From Rhizobacter sp. Root1221 (GTDB lineage Bacteria; Pseudomonadota; Gammaproteobacteria; Burkholderiales; Burkholderiaceae_C): DNA of 64,000 bases. The notes below the pieces were generated by a model. The model was not told the origin of the DNA. It saw nothing but the letters and a program-made list of their open reading frames with translations, and ran no database searches. The first letter of the stretch is position 1, and the number at the start of each line of letters is the position of its first letter. Made by a program: the position numbers and the translations under genes. Shown in pieces: positions 20,476 to 28,930 of this stretch. The DNA lies in contig NZ_LMDI01000010.1 in NCBI RefSeq assembly GCF_001425785.1, forward strand, positions 62,001 to 126,000, in the 5' to 3' direction.

Positions 20476-21459
20476 ATGGACAAACACACCTCGGCGGCCC
20501 GAACCGCCTTCAGACGACGGGCCGCTTGGCTGGCTGTGCTGTGTGCGCTGGCGAGTGCCAGCGCCATCACTGCGCGCTGGTGGCCTGAAGCGCCGCTCCC
20601 CACCTTGCAATGGCTGATGGGCCTGTCGATCCATTGGCAGTGGCTCTACCTGTGCCTGGGTGGTGCCGCGTCCGTGGCGTGGGCGGCTCTCGGCGGTCGC
20701 GCCGCCTGGTTGGCGCTGTTGGTGTTGGTGGCGGCATGGTGGACCCACGCCCCCTCGGCCCCTCCTGCCGCTGAAGCGGCCCGCGGGGCCCCGGTGCTGC
20801 GCATCGGCACAGCCAACCTCCAGATCGGCAACCCCGACCTCTCCCGCCTGCAGCAATGGCTGCTGGACCCCGCGTCGCCCGACGTGGTGATGCTCCAGGA
20901 ATTCGGCGACGACGCGGCGCGCCTGGTGGCCCACGGGCCCGTGCGGGCGCGTTACCCGCACCAGGTTCTGGCGCCAGCGCCCGACCCGTTCGGCATCGCG
21001 CTGCTGTCACGCCATCCCTTCACCGCCACCGACACCGTCACCACGCCTGCAGACCCGCGGCGCACGCCTCACCTGCGCGCGACGCTGTCGTGGCAGGGGC
21101 GTGCCGTGGCCGTCTCCGCCGTGCACCCGATGCCCCCGCTCGACCGCGCCTACGCGCTCGTTCGTGATGCCACGTTGCGTGACGAGGCCCGCTGGCTCGC
21201 CGGCGCCGCACCGCTCGGGGTGCTGGCCGGCGACCTCAACGACACACCCTGGTCCACGGGGCTGCGCGGCGTGGCACCCGCGTTGCAGCGGGCGTCGGGC
21301 CTGGCCCCCACGTGGCCCAACCTGGGCGGGTGGCTGTCACTGCTGCCGCTGGACCATGTGCTTGTCAGTGCCGGATGGCTTCGGGTGGCGTCGGCGGTCG
21401 GGCCCGACCTCGGGTCGGACCACCGGCCGGTGATGGTGGACGTGACACCCGCGCCATGA
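20476..21459 (+). CDS. Membrane-anchored endonuclease/exonuclease/phosphatase-family protein
   Basis: Residues about 15-95 contain three hydrophobic segments, a membrane anchor of the type seen in YafD-like proteins. From about residue 105 an EEP domain follows: IGTANLQIGNPD, VVMLQEFGDD (metal-binding Glu), GIALLSRHPF, VHPMPP, AGDLNDTPWS (catalytic Asp/Asn) and GSDHRPVMVDV (catalytic His). The active site therefore looks intact and probably faces the periplasm. Substrate (nucleic acid, phospholipid or phosphoinositide-like) cannot be told from sequence. It starts 40 bases after infA on the same strand. Confidence 0.8.
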   Translation: MDKHTSAARTAFRRRAAWLAVLCALASASAITARWWPEAPLPTLQWLMGLSIHWQWLYLCLGGAASVAWAALGGRAAWLALLVLVAAWWTHAPSAPPAAEAARGAPVLRIGTANLQIGNPDLSRLQQWLLDPASPDVVMLQEFGDDAARLVAHGPVRARYPHQVLAPAPDPFGIALLSRHPFTATDTVTTPADPRRTPHLRATLSWQGRAVAVSAVHPMPPLDRAYALVRDATLRDEARWLAGAAPLGVLAGDLNDTPWSTGLRGVAPALQRASGLAPTWPNLGGWLSLLPLDHVLVSAGWLRVASAVGPDLGSDHRPVMVDVTPAP

Positions 21460-21500
21460 CTCAGGGAAGCGTGCCGCCCAGGGGCGGGCGTCCCCTGACG

Positions 21501-22625
21501 TCAGTGGCGCACGCGGCCGTCGGCCGTCAGCACCGTGAGGTCGACGTAGCGCGAGCCGGTGTGCTTGTTCGGGCCGAAGTCGATGAAGTGGCCGCCGAGG
21601 TTCAGGTTGCTCAGCGATTCGAGCGCGCCCACCATCGAGTCGGGGGTGGGATTGGCGCCGGCCCGTTTCAGGCCTTCGACGAACACCCGCGCTGCCACGT
21701 AGCCTTCGATGCCGCCGTAGTTGGGTTCGAACTTCGTGCCCGACGACTTGCCGGCTGCGAGGTACTCGCCCGCGAGCGGGCTGGTGGCGCTGAACGGCAG
21801 CGGCATGACCTGGCTGATGACCACCCCGCGCGCGTCGGCGCCGAGTTCATTGACAAGCGCCTGGGTGCCCACGAACGACAAGTTGTAGAACCCGCCGGTG
21901 AAACCCGCCTTGCGCGCGGCCCGCACGAAGGCGGCGCACGACTTGTACGCGCTCACCTGCACGATCGCCTCCGGCTTGCCGGCGAGGATTTCCTTGACCG
22001 CGGTTTCCACCTCCACCGTGTTGCGCTCCACCGTGCCGAGCGACACGGCGGCCAGGCCCCGGGCCTTCAGTGCCTGGTTGACGCCGTCGAGGCCGGTCTG
22101 CCCGTAGCTGTCGTTCTGGTAGAAGACCGCGATGCGCTTGATCCCCACGGCGGTCAGCTGCTTGACGATCTCGGCGGTCTCATCGAAGTACGATGCACGC
22201 ACATGGAACGCGTAGCGGTTGAACGGGGCACGCAGTGCCTCGGCGCCGCTGAACGGCGCGAAGAAGGGCGTGCGTGCGGCGGCCGCGAGCGGCAGGGCCG
22301 CCAGGCTGGTGGGCGTGCCCACGTACCCGAACAGCGAGAACACGTCGGCCGCCAACAGTTTCCGGGTGTTTTCGGCGCAGCGTTGCGGCTCGTAGCCGTC
22401 GTCGACACTGCGCAACTCGATGGTCCGTCCGTTCACGCCACCCCTGGCGTTCACTTGGTTGAACACGAGTTCCGCACCTTCCTTGAGCTGGGTGCCGAGC
22501 GAGCTGGCCGGGCCGGAAAACGGGGCCGATTGGCCGAGCACGATCTTGCGTGATTGTGCGATGGCGGGGAAGGCAAGCCCTGCCGAAGCAGTGGCGCCGA
22601 GCTGGAGGAGATGACGACGTTTCAA
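21501..22625 (-). CDS. ABC transporter substrate-binding protein, branched-chain amino acid (HAAT) type
   Basis: A 374-residue periplasmic binding protein of the LivJ/Peripla_BP_6 fold. The N-terminus KRRHLLQLGATASAGLAFPAIAQ is a twin-arginine-like signal peptide. Features include IVLGQSAPFSGPASSLG, a NARGGVNGR...DDGYEPQRC ligand-loop region and VFSLFGYVGTPTS. It closely resembles the protein encoded upstream at 22639-23766, so the two are a tandem duplication. No liv permease or ATPase genes are adjacent. It is the distal gene of the pair (13 bases after the first). Confidence 0.85.
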   Translation of the reverse strand: MKRRHLLQLGATASAGLAFPAIAQSRKIVLGQSAPFSGPASSLGTQLKEGAELVFNQVNARGGVNGRTIELRSVDDGYEPQRCAENTRKLLAADVFSLFGYVGTPTSLAALPLAAAARTPFFAPFSGAEALRAPFNRYAFHVRASYFDETAEIVKQLTAVGIKRIAVFYQNDSYGQTGLDGVNQALKARGLAAVSLGTVERNTVEVETAVKEILAGKPEAIVQVSAYKSCAAFVRAARKAGFTGGFYNLSFVGTQALVNELGADARGVVISQVMPLPFSATSPLAGEYLAAGKSSGTKFEPNYGGIEGYVAARVFVEGLKRAGANPTPDSMVGALESLSNLNLGGHFIDFGPNKHTGSRYVDLTVLTADGRVRH

Positions 22626-22638
22626 GAGAGGGTCCAGG

Positions 22639-23766
22639 TCAGCGGCGCACTTTGCCGTCTTCGGTCAGCATCGACACTTCGACGAAGTGCGAGGCCACGT
22701 GGTCGCGCGAACCGAAGTTCACGTGGAAACCACCGAGGTTGTTGTTCTGCACCGACTCGAGCGACGAGATCAGCTGCTCGCGGCTCGGGTTGCGCCCGGC
22801 GCGTTTCAGGCCTTCGACGAAGACCTTCGCGGCCACGTAACCCTCCATGCTGGAGTAGTTCGGCTTCGCGTCGCCGCCGGCCTTGGCCACCGCGTCGAGG
22901 TACTCGCGCGAGATGGGCGTGGTGGTGGAAAACGGGAACGGCATCACCTGGCTGATCACGATGCCGTGGCCTTCCTTGCCCAGTTCGTCGGCCAGCGCCT
23001 GCGTGCCCACGAACGACACGTTGTAGAACTGTCCGCCGTAGCCGGCCTTGCGGGCCTCGCGGATGAACGCGGCACACGCCTTGTAGGCGCCGATCTGCAC
23101 GATGGCTTCCGGCTGGGCGGCAGTGATGTCGCGTACCGCCTTGGCCACGTCGACCGAGTTGCGCTCCACGGTGCCGAGTGCGGCCGGGGTGAGGTTCAGC
23201 GGCTTGAGCGCGCGCGTCACGCCATCGAGGCCGGCCTTGCCGTACGCGTCGTTCTGGTAGAAGACCGCGATCTTCTTCATGCTGAGCGACGTCAGCTGCT
23301 TCACGATCAGTGCCGTCTCGTCGTAGTAGGACGCACGGATGTGGAAGATGTTCTTCGCAAACGGGTCGCGCAGCGATTCGGCGCCCGTGAACGGACCGAA
23401 GAACGGGATGCGGCTCTCGAGCACGAGCGGCAGCGCGGCCAGGCAGGTGGGCGTGCCCACGTAGCCGAACAACGCGAACACGTTGTCCTTGATGAACTTC
23501 TCGGTGTTGGCCTTGCAGCGATCGGGCTCGTAGCCGTCGTCGAGCGAACGCAGCTCGATGGTGTGGCCGTTGACACCGCCGCTCGCATTGACGGCGTCGA
23601 AGTACACGCGTGCGCCGCGGTTCATCTGGATGCCCAACTGGGCGGCCGGGCCCGTGAAGGCAGCCGACTGACCCAGGACGATGCGGCGTTCGGATTGCGC
23701 GAAAGCAGGCAGGGCCAAGGCGGCGCTGCCGGTCAGCAGGTTCTGGATCAGGGTGCGTCTTTTCAT
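22639..23766 (-). CDS. ABC transporter substrate-binding protein, branched-chain amino acid (HAAT) type, paralogue
   Basis: A 375-residue LivJ-type periplasmic binding protein with signal peptide MKRRTLIQNLLTGSAALALPAFAQ. It shares with its downstream neighbour IVLGQSA.FTGPAAQLG, NASGGVNGHTIELRSLDDGYEPDRC and FALFGYVGTPTCLAALP. The ATG at 23764-23766 is chosen because the signal peptide starts there; a longer in-frame extension to 23997 has no such signal. It is the first gene of the two-gene unit and is divergent from the MFS carrier at 24159, with dyad-rich DNA between. Confidence 0.85.
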   Translation of the reverse strand: MKRRTLIQNLLTGSAALALPAFAQSERRIVLGQSAAFTGPAAQLGIQMNRGARVYFDAVNASGGVNGHTIELRSLDDGYEPDRCKANTEKFIKDNVFALFGYVGTPTCLAALPLVLESRIPFFGPFTGAESLRDPFAKNIFHIRASYYDETALIVKQLTSLSMKKIAVFYQNDAYGKAGLDGVTRALKPLNLTPAALGTVERNSVDVAKAVRDITAAQPEAIVQIGAYKACAAFIREARKAGYGGQFYNVSFVGTQALADELGKEGHGIVISQVMPFPFSTTTPISREYLDAVAKAGGDAKPNYSSMEGYVAAKVFVEGLKRAGRNPSREQLISSLESVQNNNLGGFHVNFGSRDHVASHFVEVSMLTEDGKVRR

Positions 23767-23852
23767 CGGAGGGGTCTCGATCAAGGCGAAGCGCGCAGGC
23801 ATCATGCATGCGGTGGGGCAGTGTAAATACCGATTGGCAGCTTGTAAGCTTC

Positions 23853-24018
23853 CGTGACATTCGTTCACGTCCGGAAATCGAAGGCCCCGTGAAATCCTTC
23901 TCTCGGGGTGACGAAGTTCGTCACTTCGGTAAACATTCTGGCAACCGAATTTCGTGATGGCTGTCACGTTTCTGCCAACAGCTTGGCGCGGAGGCACCCC
24001 CGAGGCGCGGGGGTGCCT
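23853..24018. promoter_or_regulatory. Dyad-rich divergent control region
   Basis: The 392-base spacer between the binding-protein pair and the MFS gene contains no gene. It holds CGTGA-N7-TCACG (23853-23869), the near-perfect palindrome GTGACGAAGTTCGTCAC (23908-23924), and a 10-bp GC hairpin (AGGCACCCCC/GGGGGTGCCT, 23992-24018) in the MFS leader. The first two share GTGAC-type arms and may be operators for one regulator acting on both transcripts. The regulator is not identified. Confidence 0.4.
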
Positions 24019-24158
24019 TGCCAGTGTCGCAGCGGGCCTCTACCCTTGCCCCCCAACGCAGCAGCGGGGACTTGCTCTCGGCCCCACGCTGTTTTCGACC
24101 CCTACGCCGCCGTTTCGAGCGGCGACCTCATTTTCATCACACCTCTTAAGGAAGCAGC

Positions 24159-25823
24159 ATGTCGGCTGTCATTGGGACGGGAGACACTCCGTCTGGAGCT
24201 CTTGGAATACTGGCCAAGGAACGCACGATCGCGGGCCCTGGCTTCAACCGCTGGCTCGTGCCGCCCGCGGCACTGGCGATCCACCTCTGCATCGGGATGG
24301 CCTATGGCTTCTCGGTGTTCTGGCTGCCGCTGTCGAAGGCGGTGGGCATCAACTCTGCCCTGGCCTGCCCGAAGGACATGGGCCTGGTGGCCGAGCTGTT
24401 CGCCACGAACTGCGACTGGAAGATTTCCACGATGGGGTGGATGTACACCCTGTTCTTCGTGCTGCTGGGCTTGTCGGCTGCGCTTTGGGGCGGTTGGCTC
24501 GAACGCGCTGGTCCGCGCAAGGCCGGTGTGGTCTCGGCGGTGTGCTGGTGCGGTGGCCTCGTGCTCGCGGCCATCGGCGTGTCCATCCACCAGATGTGGT
24601 TGATGTGGCTGGGGGCCGGGGTCATCGGGGGCATCGGGCTCGGGCTCGGGTACATCTCACCCGTCTCGACGCTGATCAAGTGGTTCCCGGACCGCCGTGG
24701 CATGGCCACCGGCATGGCCATCATGGGCTTCGGCGGCGGCGCGATGATCGGTTCGCCGCTCGCGGCCGAGCTGATGAAGACCTTCGCCACGCCCGACAAC
24801 GTCGGCGTCGCTTCCACGCTGCTCGTGATGGCCGCGGGCTACTTCGTCTTCATGATGGCCGGTGCCTTCGGCTACCGCGTGCCGCCGAGCGGCTGGAAGC
24901 CCGAAGGCTGGACGCCGCCGGCCGCCCAGGTCGACAACCAGATGATCACGCGCCGCCACGTGCATGTGAAGAAGGTCTGGGGCATCCCCCAGTTCTGGCT
25001 CGTGTGGATGGTGCTTTGCATGAACGTCAGCGCCGGCATCGGCGTGATCGGCATGGCCAGCCCGATGTTGCAGGAAGTCTTCGGCGGTTCGCTGATCGGC
25101 CTCACGCAGAAGTTCGGTGAACTCGACAAGACCCAGCTCACCGCCATCGCCGGCGTCGCCGCAGGCTTCACCGCGCTGCTGAGCCTCTTCAACATCGGCG
25201 GCCGCTTCGTCTGGGCGAGCCTGTCCGACCGCCTCGGCCGCAAGGTGACGTACATCGTGTTCTTCGTGCTGGGTGGCCTGCTGTACGCCAGCATCCCGGC
25301 CAGCGCGTCGGCCGGCAGCAAGCTGCTCTTCGTGGGTGCCTTCTGCATCATCCTGAGCATGTACGGCGGCGGTTTCGCCACCGTGCCGGCGTACCTCGCC
25401 GACCTGTTCGGCACGCAGATGGTGGGCGCCATCCACGGCCGCCTGCTGACCGCATGGGCCACCGCCGGCATCCTGGGCCCCATCGTCGTGAACTACATGC
25501 GCGAGTACCAACTCGGCCTGGGCATCCCGCGCGAGCAGGTCTACAACCAGACCATGTACATCCTCGTGGGCATGCTCGTGATCGGCCTGATCTGCAACCT
25601 GCTGGTTCGCCCGGTCGCCGACAAGCACTTCATGACGGACGAGGAACTCGCCGAAGAGAAGCGCCTGGCCCACGACCGCAGCGTTGCCGCGGAAGTGACC
25701 GGCAGCGGTTCGGGCGGCACCACGCCCACGTTCGTCGTGGCGCTCGCCTGGGCCGCCGTGACGATCCCGCTGCTGTGGGGTGTGTACCGCACGCTGCTGA
25801 GCGCCGCGAAGGTGTTCAGCTGA
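24159..25823 (+). CDS. MFS transporter, oxalate/formate antiporter (OFA)-like family
   Basis: A 554-residue carrier with about 12-14 predicted membrane helices. The N-terminal half has PAALAIHLCIGMAYGFSVFWLPL, and the MFS loop 2-3 signature appears in the GGWLERAGPRKAG region. A second copy-like motif, GRFVWASLSDRLGRK, lies between helices 8 and 9. The insertion after helix 1 (INSALACPKDMG...NCDWKI) is typical of OFA-type members in betaproteobacteria. Family members exchange or import small carboxylates; the substrate here is not determinable. ATG at 24159 after an A/G-rich ribosome site (AAGGAAG). A terminator follows. Confidence 0.85.
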   Translation: MSAVIGTGDTPSGALGILAKERTIAGPGFNRWLVPPAALAIHLCIGMAYGFSVFWLPLSKAVGINSALACPKDMGLVAELFATNCDWKISTMGWMYTLFFVLLGLSAALWGGWLERAGPRKAGVVSAVCWCGGLVLAAIGVSIHQMWLMWLGAGVIGGIGLGLGYISPVSTLIKWFPDRRGMATGMAIMGFGGGAMIGSPLAAELMKTFATPDNVGVASTLLVMAAGYFVFMMAGAFGYRVPPSGWKPEGWTPPAAQVDNQMITRRHVHVKKVWGIPQFWLVWMVLCMNVSAGIGVIGMASPMLQEVFGGSLIGLTQKFGELDKTQLTAIAGVAAGFTALLSLFNIGGRFVWASLSDRLGRKVTYIVFFVLGGLLYASIPASASAGSKLLFVGAFCIILSMYGGGFATVPAYLADLFGTQMVGAIHGRLLTAWATAGILGPIVVNYMREYQLGLGIPREQVYNQTMYILVGMLVIGLICNLLVRPVADKHFMTDEELAEEKRLAHDRSVAAEVTGSGSGGTTPTFVVALAWAAVTIPLLWGVYRTLLSAAKVFS

Positions 25824-25844
25824 TCCGGCTCACCCTCTCGACAT

Positions 25845-25873
25845 GAAAAGGCCCGCGCAAGCGGGCCTTTTTT
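25845..25873. terminator. Bidirectional intrinsic terminator
   Basis: GGCCCGC/GCGGGCC stem around GCAA, flanked by AAAA on the left and a T-run on the right, so it can terminate the plus-strand MFS transcript and, read from the other side, the hydrolase transcript that ends at 25885. Confidence 0.85.
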
Positions 25874-25884
25874 GTTGCGGCTGG

Positions 25885-26983
25885 CTACTGGTCGAGCCCG
25901 TGGGTTCGAAGAAAGGCCGACAGCAGGCCGGCGATCTCGCCGTTGTTGAGATCGGAGAACGGAAAGTGCGTGTTGCCGCGGATGCCGATCTCCGGGAGAT
26001 GCACCACCGTGGCGTTGCCGCCGTGCCGGTTCACGGCTGCTGCCCACAGCCTGGCCATCTGCAGTCGCACGCGCCAGTTGTCCTCGCCGAAGTGCTTCGA
26101 CGGCTCGCTCGGGATGTTGTCGCCGTAGTAGATGACGATCGGAATTCGCGTCAGCTTGGCAAATTCCGCTGGCGGCACGGCCACCCCTTCGAGCGGGCCG
26201 GTGGCGCTCGGCATCGGGGCCGGCAGCTCACCTTCGGGAAAGACAAAGCCGCTGCCCGGTTCGTAGGACACGATGGCCCGCACCCGCGGATTGTTCATGG
26301 CCACGGTCCAGCCCATTCCGCCGCTGTGCGAATGCGTGACGAGCACGCCCGGGCCGATTCGGTCGAACAAGGCAGACACGGCACGGGTCACGACCTGGGT
26401 GTCGAGCGGTCCCGTGTCGGGCACCATCTGGCGGAAGTACTGCGCCAGGGCCAGCGGGTCCTGCGAGAACTGCACGCCCGGGAAAAACGCCGGCCAGCGT
26501 CCCAGCCGGAACGTGTTGAACCAGCGTTGGTCATCCGGTGTGGCGGGCAGCTCAGCCGCCACCGTGCTGCGTGCGGCGCCACCACGGCGGCTGATCGACC
26601 ACATGCACCGGAAAGCGTTGGCGCAGCAGGAGCGTCTGGAAGCCCTCGCGGCCGTCGGGTGTGCTCTCCCAGGTCTTGCCGAACTGCCCGAAGCCGTGCC
26701 ACAGGACGAGGGGCAGCTTCCGCGCGTTCACGGGCACCTGGTAGAAGACACGGGCGTGATCACCGTGGAGGGTCTGCCCCGCGAGGCCTGGCTGATCCGG
26801 GTCGTAGGTGCCAGGACTTCTCACCACCGTGCCGCCGACCGCGAAGCTGCCTTGCTCCTGGATCATCAGCGGGGACGACGTCGCCCCGGCCTTGTCGGCG
26901 GCGTGGCTGACCACGCCGGTCGTGAGCAGCCAGGCCGCCATGACGGTTCGAGCGACGTTCGCTGGGTGGTGTCTGGTGAACAT
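25885..26983 (-). pseudogene. Secreted alpha/beta hydrolase, disrupted by a one-base frameshift
   Basis: The N-terminal part starts at ATG 26981-26983 with a signal peptide (MFTRHHPANVARTVMAAWLL...SHAAD) and reads VLWHGFGQFGKTWE (oxyanion-hole region) up to HVVDQP. The continuation RRGGAARSTVAAELP... lies in the next frame and runs to 25885, including the nucleophile region VLVTHSHSGGMGW and FPFSDLNNGEIAG. The total of 1099 bases is 3n+1; removing one C in CAGCCGCCGTGG near 26592-26598 restores a frame of about 365 codons. It lies 28 bases downstream of the cupin-CMD gene. It may be a genuine recent pseudogene, or a sequencing error in a GC-rich run. Confidence 0.7.
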
Positions 26984-27011
26984 CCTGGTTTCCCGTGGGT
27001 AGGCCGGCTGG

Positions 27012-27818
27012 TCAAGGTTTGCTCGCGAACACGTCGCGCGCCACACCGATGGCCGTGACGGCGTTGGGCCAACCGGAATAGAAGGCGAGGTGCGTGATCG
27101 TTTCGACCAACTCGTCCCGGGTCACGCCGTTGTCGCGGGCGAGGGCCATGTGCGAGCGCAACTGGTCCGGGCGGTTCATCGCGATCAGGGCGCTCACCGT
27201 GACGAGGCTGCGGTCGCGCGGCGGCAGGCCGGGCCGGGTCCACACGTCGCCGAACAACACGTCGTCCGTGAGTTGTGCGAGCTTCGGCGCCACGTCGCCC
27301 ATCAAGCGCTGCGCGCGCGACGGTTGTGCCGCCTGGGGTGTCTCGGGGGTCTTGGCACTTCCGTACTGCGTGTCGGTCACCTGCTCCAGCCAGTCGACGG
27401 TCTTGCCGTCCAGTGCCTCCGTGATCGCGACATGGCTCATGGTGCCACCCGGCCCCGCGCCATGCCAATGCTTGACGCCGGCGGGGATGTGCACGACGTC
27501 ACCGGCGCGGATGTCTTCCACCGGCCCACCCCAGCGCTGCACGCGGCCGGTGCCGGCCGTCACGACAAGCGTCTGCCCCAGCGGGTGGGTGTGCCAGGCG
27601 GTGCGAGCACCCGGTGAGAACGTGACGGTTCCGGCCGACGCGCGTTCGGGCCCGGCAGGCGTGTGGAGCATTTCCACCTTGACCTGGCCTGTGAAGTTCC
27701 GGGCCGGTGCGTCGTTGACTGCGCGGGTACCCGCACGCGAGATCAGCAGGTCGTCGCCGGCCGCCAGGGCGGGCGACAACATCGACAGGGTCAGCGCGAA
27801 GGTGCAAATGGATTTCAT
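27012..27818 (-). CDS. Secreted cupin-carboxymuconolactone decarboxylase fusion protein
   Basis: 268 residues. The signal peptide MKSICTFALTLSMLSPALA is followed by a cupin domain (about residues 45-140: metal-ligand motif AWHTHPLGQTLVVTAG and PAGVKHWHGAG). A carboxymuconolactone decarboxylase/AhpD-fold domain covers residues about 165-262 (LVTVSALIAMNRPDQLRSHMALARDNGVTRDELVETITHLAFYSG, quoted in part: motif around RDELVETITH). The CMD part lacks the CxxC of AhpD peroxidases. Such fusions exist in proteobacteria with unclear function, often near reductases and hydrolases. It is divergent from the LysR gene at 27966, its likely regulator, and co-directional with the broken hydrolase. Confidence 0.8.
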   Translation of the reverse strand: MKSICTFALTLSMLSPALAAGDDLLISRAGTRAVNDAPARNFTGQVKVEMLHTPAGPERASAGTVTFSPGARTAWHTHPLGQTLVVTAGTGRVQRWGGPVEDIRAGDVVHIPAGVKHWHGAGPGGTMSHVAITEALDGKTVDWLEQVTDTQYGSAKTPETPQAAQPSRAQRLMGDVAPKLAQLTDDVLFGDVWTRPGLPPRDRSLVTVSALIAMNRPDQLRSHMALARDNGVTRDELVETITHLAFYSGWPNAVTAIGVARDVFASKP

Positions 27819-27965
27819 GGCGTGTTCCCGGGGTGGCTGTAGAGATCAAGAAGCAGGTGCCGCCCGGGCAACTCTAGGAAAATCACAGACATGCGCATAG
27901 CTGTCGGACAGTTGATTGATTGACAAGCAGTGGCGGACAATCAGGGCGAAGAGGAGACCCTGCCC

Positions 27966-28919
27966 ATGAACGAACTGCGCGCCATTTCCATCTTCGTCCG
28001 CGCGGCCGAACTGGGGAGCCTGCGCAAGGCCGCCGCGGCGTTGGACATCAGCCCACAGGCGGCAAGCCAGGCCCTGGCACTGCTGGAGCAGCATCTGGAT
28101 GCGCGCCTGTTCCACCGCACGACCCGCGCCATGTCGCTGACCGACGAAGGCCGGCAGTTCCTGGAGGAGGCCCAGCCGTCGCTGGTCGGGCTCGAACGGG
28201 CCATGCGGGGCGCCAAACGGGCGAAGGATGAGTTCGCAGGGCCACTGCGCATCGTCGGCCCCCGGAGCACCTTCCAGCACATCCTTTGGCGGCTCCTCGA
28301 CGAGTTCTGCACCCAGCACCCGGGCATCCAGCCCGACGTGCAGCTGGAGGACCGTGTGGGCAGCTGGGTGGAAGACCGCGTCGACGTTGGATTCCGGCTC
28401 GGTTCCTCGACACACGAGGGTGTCATCGCGCGACGCCTGTTCCCGGTGCAGCTGGTCACCTGCGGGTCACAGGCCTACTTCGACCGGCAGGGTGCGCCCG
28501 ACAGCGTGTCGGCATTGCAGTCCCACCGTTGCAGCGTGTACCGCAACCCGGGAACGGGCAAGGTCGTCCCGTGGCGCTTCAAGGTGGGCAACGATCTGAT
28601 CGAACAGCCCGTGGTGCCGGCCATCCACACCAACGACGAGGCCCTCGAACTCCAGGCCGTGCTGTCGGGGCGGGTGCTCGGCCAACTGGCCGGCGTCACG
28701 GCTGCGCCGTACATCCGTTCCGGCCAGTTGATTCCCGTGCTGTCGGACTACATGCCCGAGCACTACAGCTACTTCGTCTATTTCGGCAGTCGCAGTTCGC
28801 AGCCGGCGCGTGCGCGCGCCTTCATCGATCTTGCGGTCAAGCGCCTGACCAACAACCGGGAGTACGTGCTCAGCGCGAAGGAGCTGAGAGGCGGGTCGAG
28901 GGCGCGGCCGCCTGGTTGA
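27966..28919 (+). CDS. LysR-family transcriptional regulator
   Basis: 317 residues: an N-terminal winged helix-turn-helix (residues about 3-60, MNELRAISIFVRAAELGSLRKAAAAL and FHRTTRAMSLTDEG) and a C-terminal substrate-binding domain (about 90-295). The ATG at 27966 has a GAGGAGA ribosome site and is preferred to an in-frame GTG at 27930. It is divergent from the cupin-CMD gene with a 147-base spacer containing TTGACA (-35 like) at about 27919, typical of LysR control of the neighbouring operon. The inducer is unknown. Confidence 0.88.
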   Translation: MNELRAISIFVRAAELGSLRKAAAALDISPQAASQALALLEQHLDARLFHRTTRAMSLTDEGRQFLEEAQPSLVGLERAMRGAKRAKDEFAGPLRIVGPRSTFQHILWRLLDEFCTQHPGIQPDVQLEDRVGSWVEDRVDVGFRLGSSTHEGVIARRLFPVQLVTCGSQAYFDRQGAPDSVSALQSHRCSVYRNPGTGKVVPWRFKVGNDLIEQPVVPAIHTNDEALELQAVLSGRVLGQLAGVTAAPYIRSGQLIPVLSDYMPEHYSYFVYFGSRSSQPARARAFIDLAVKRLTNNREYVLSAKELRGGSRARPPG

Positions 28920-28930
28920 CCGCCTCAGGT

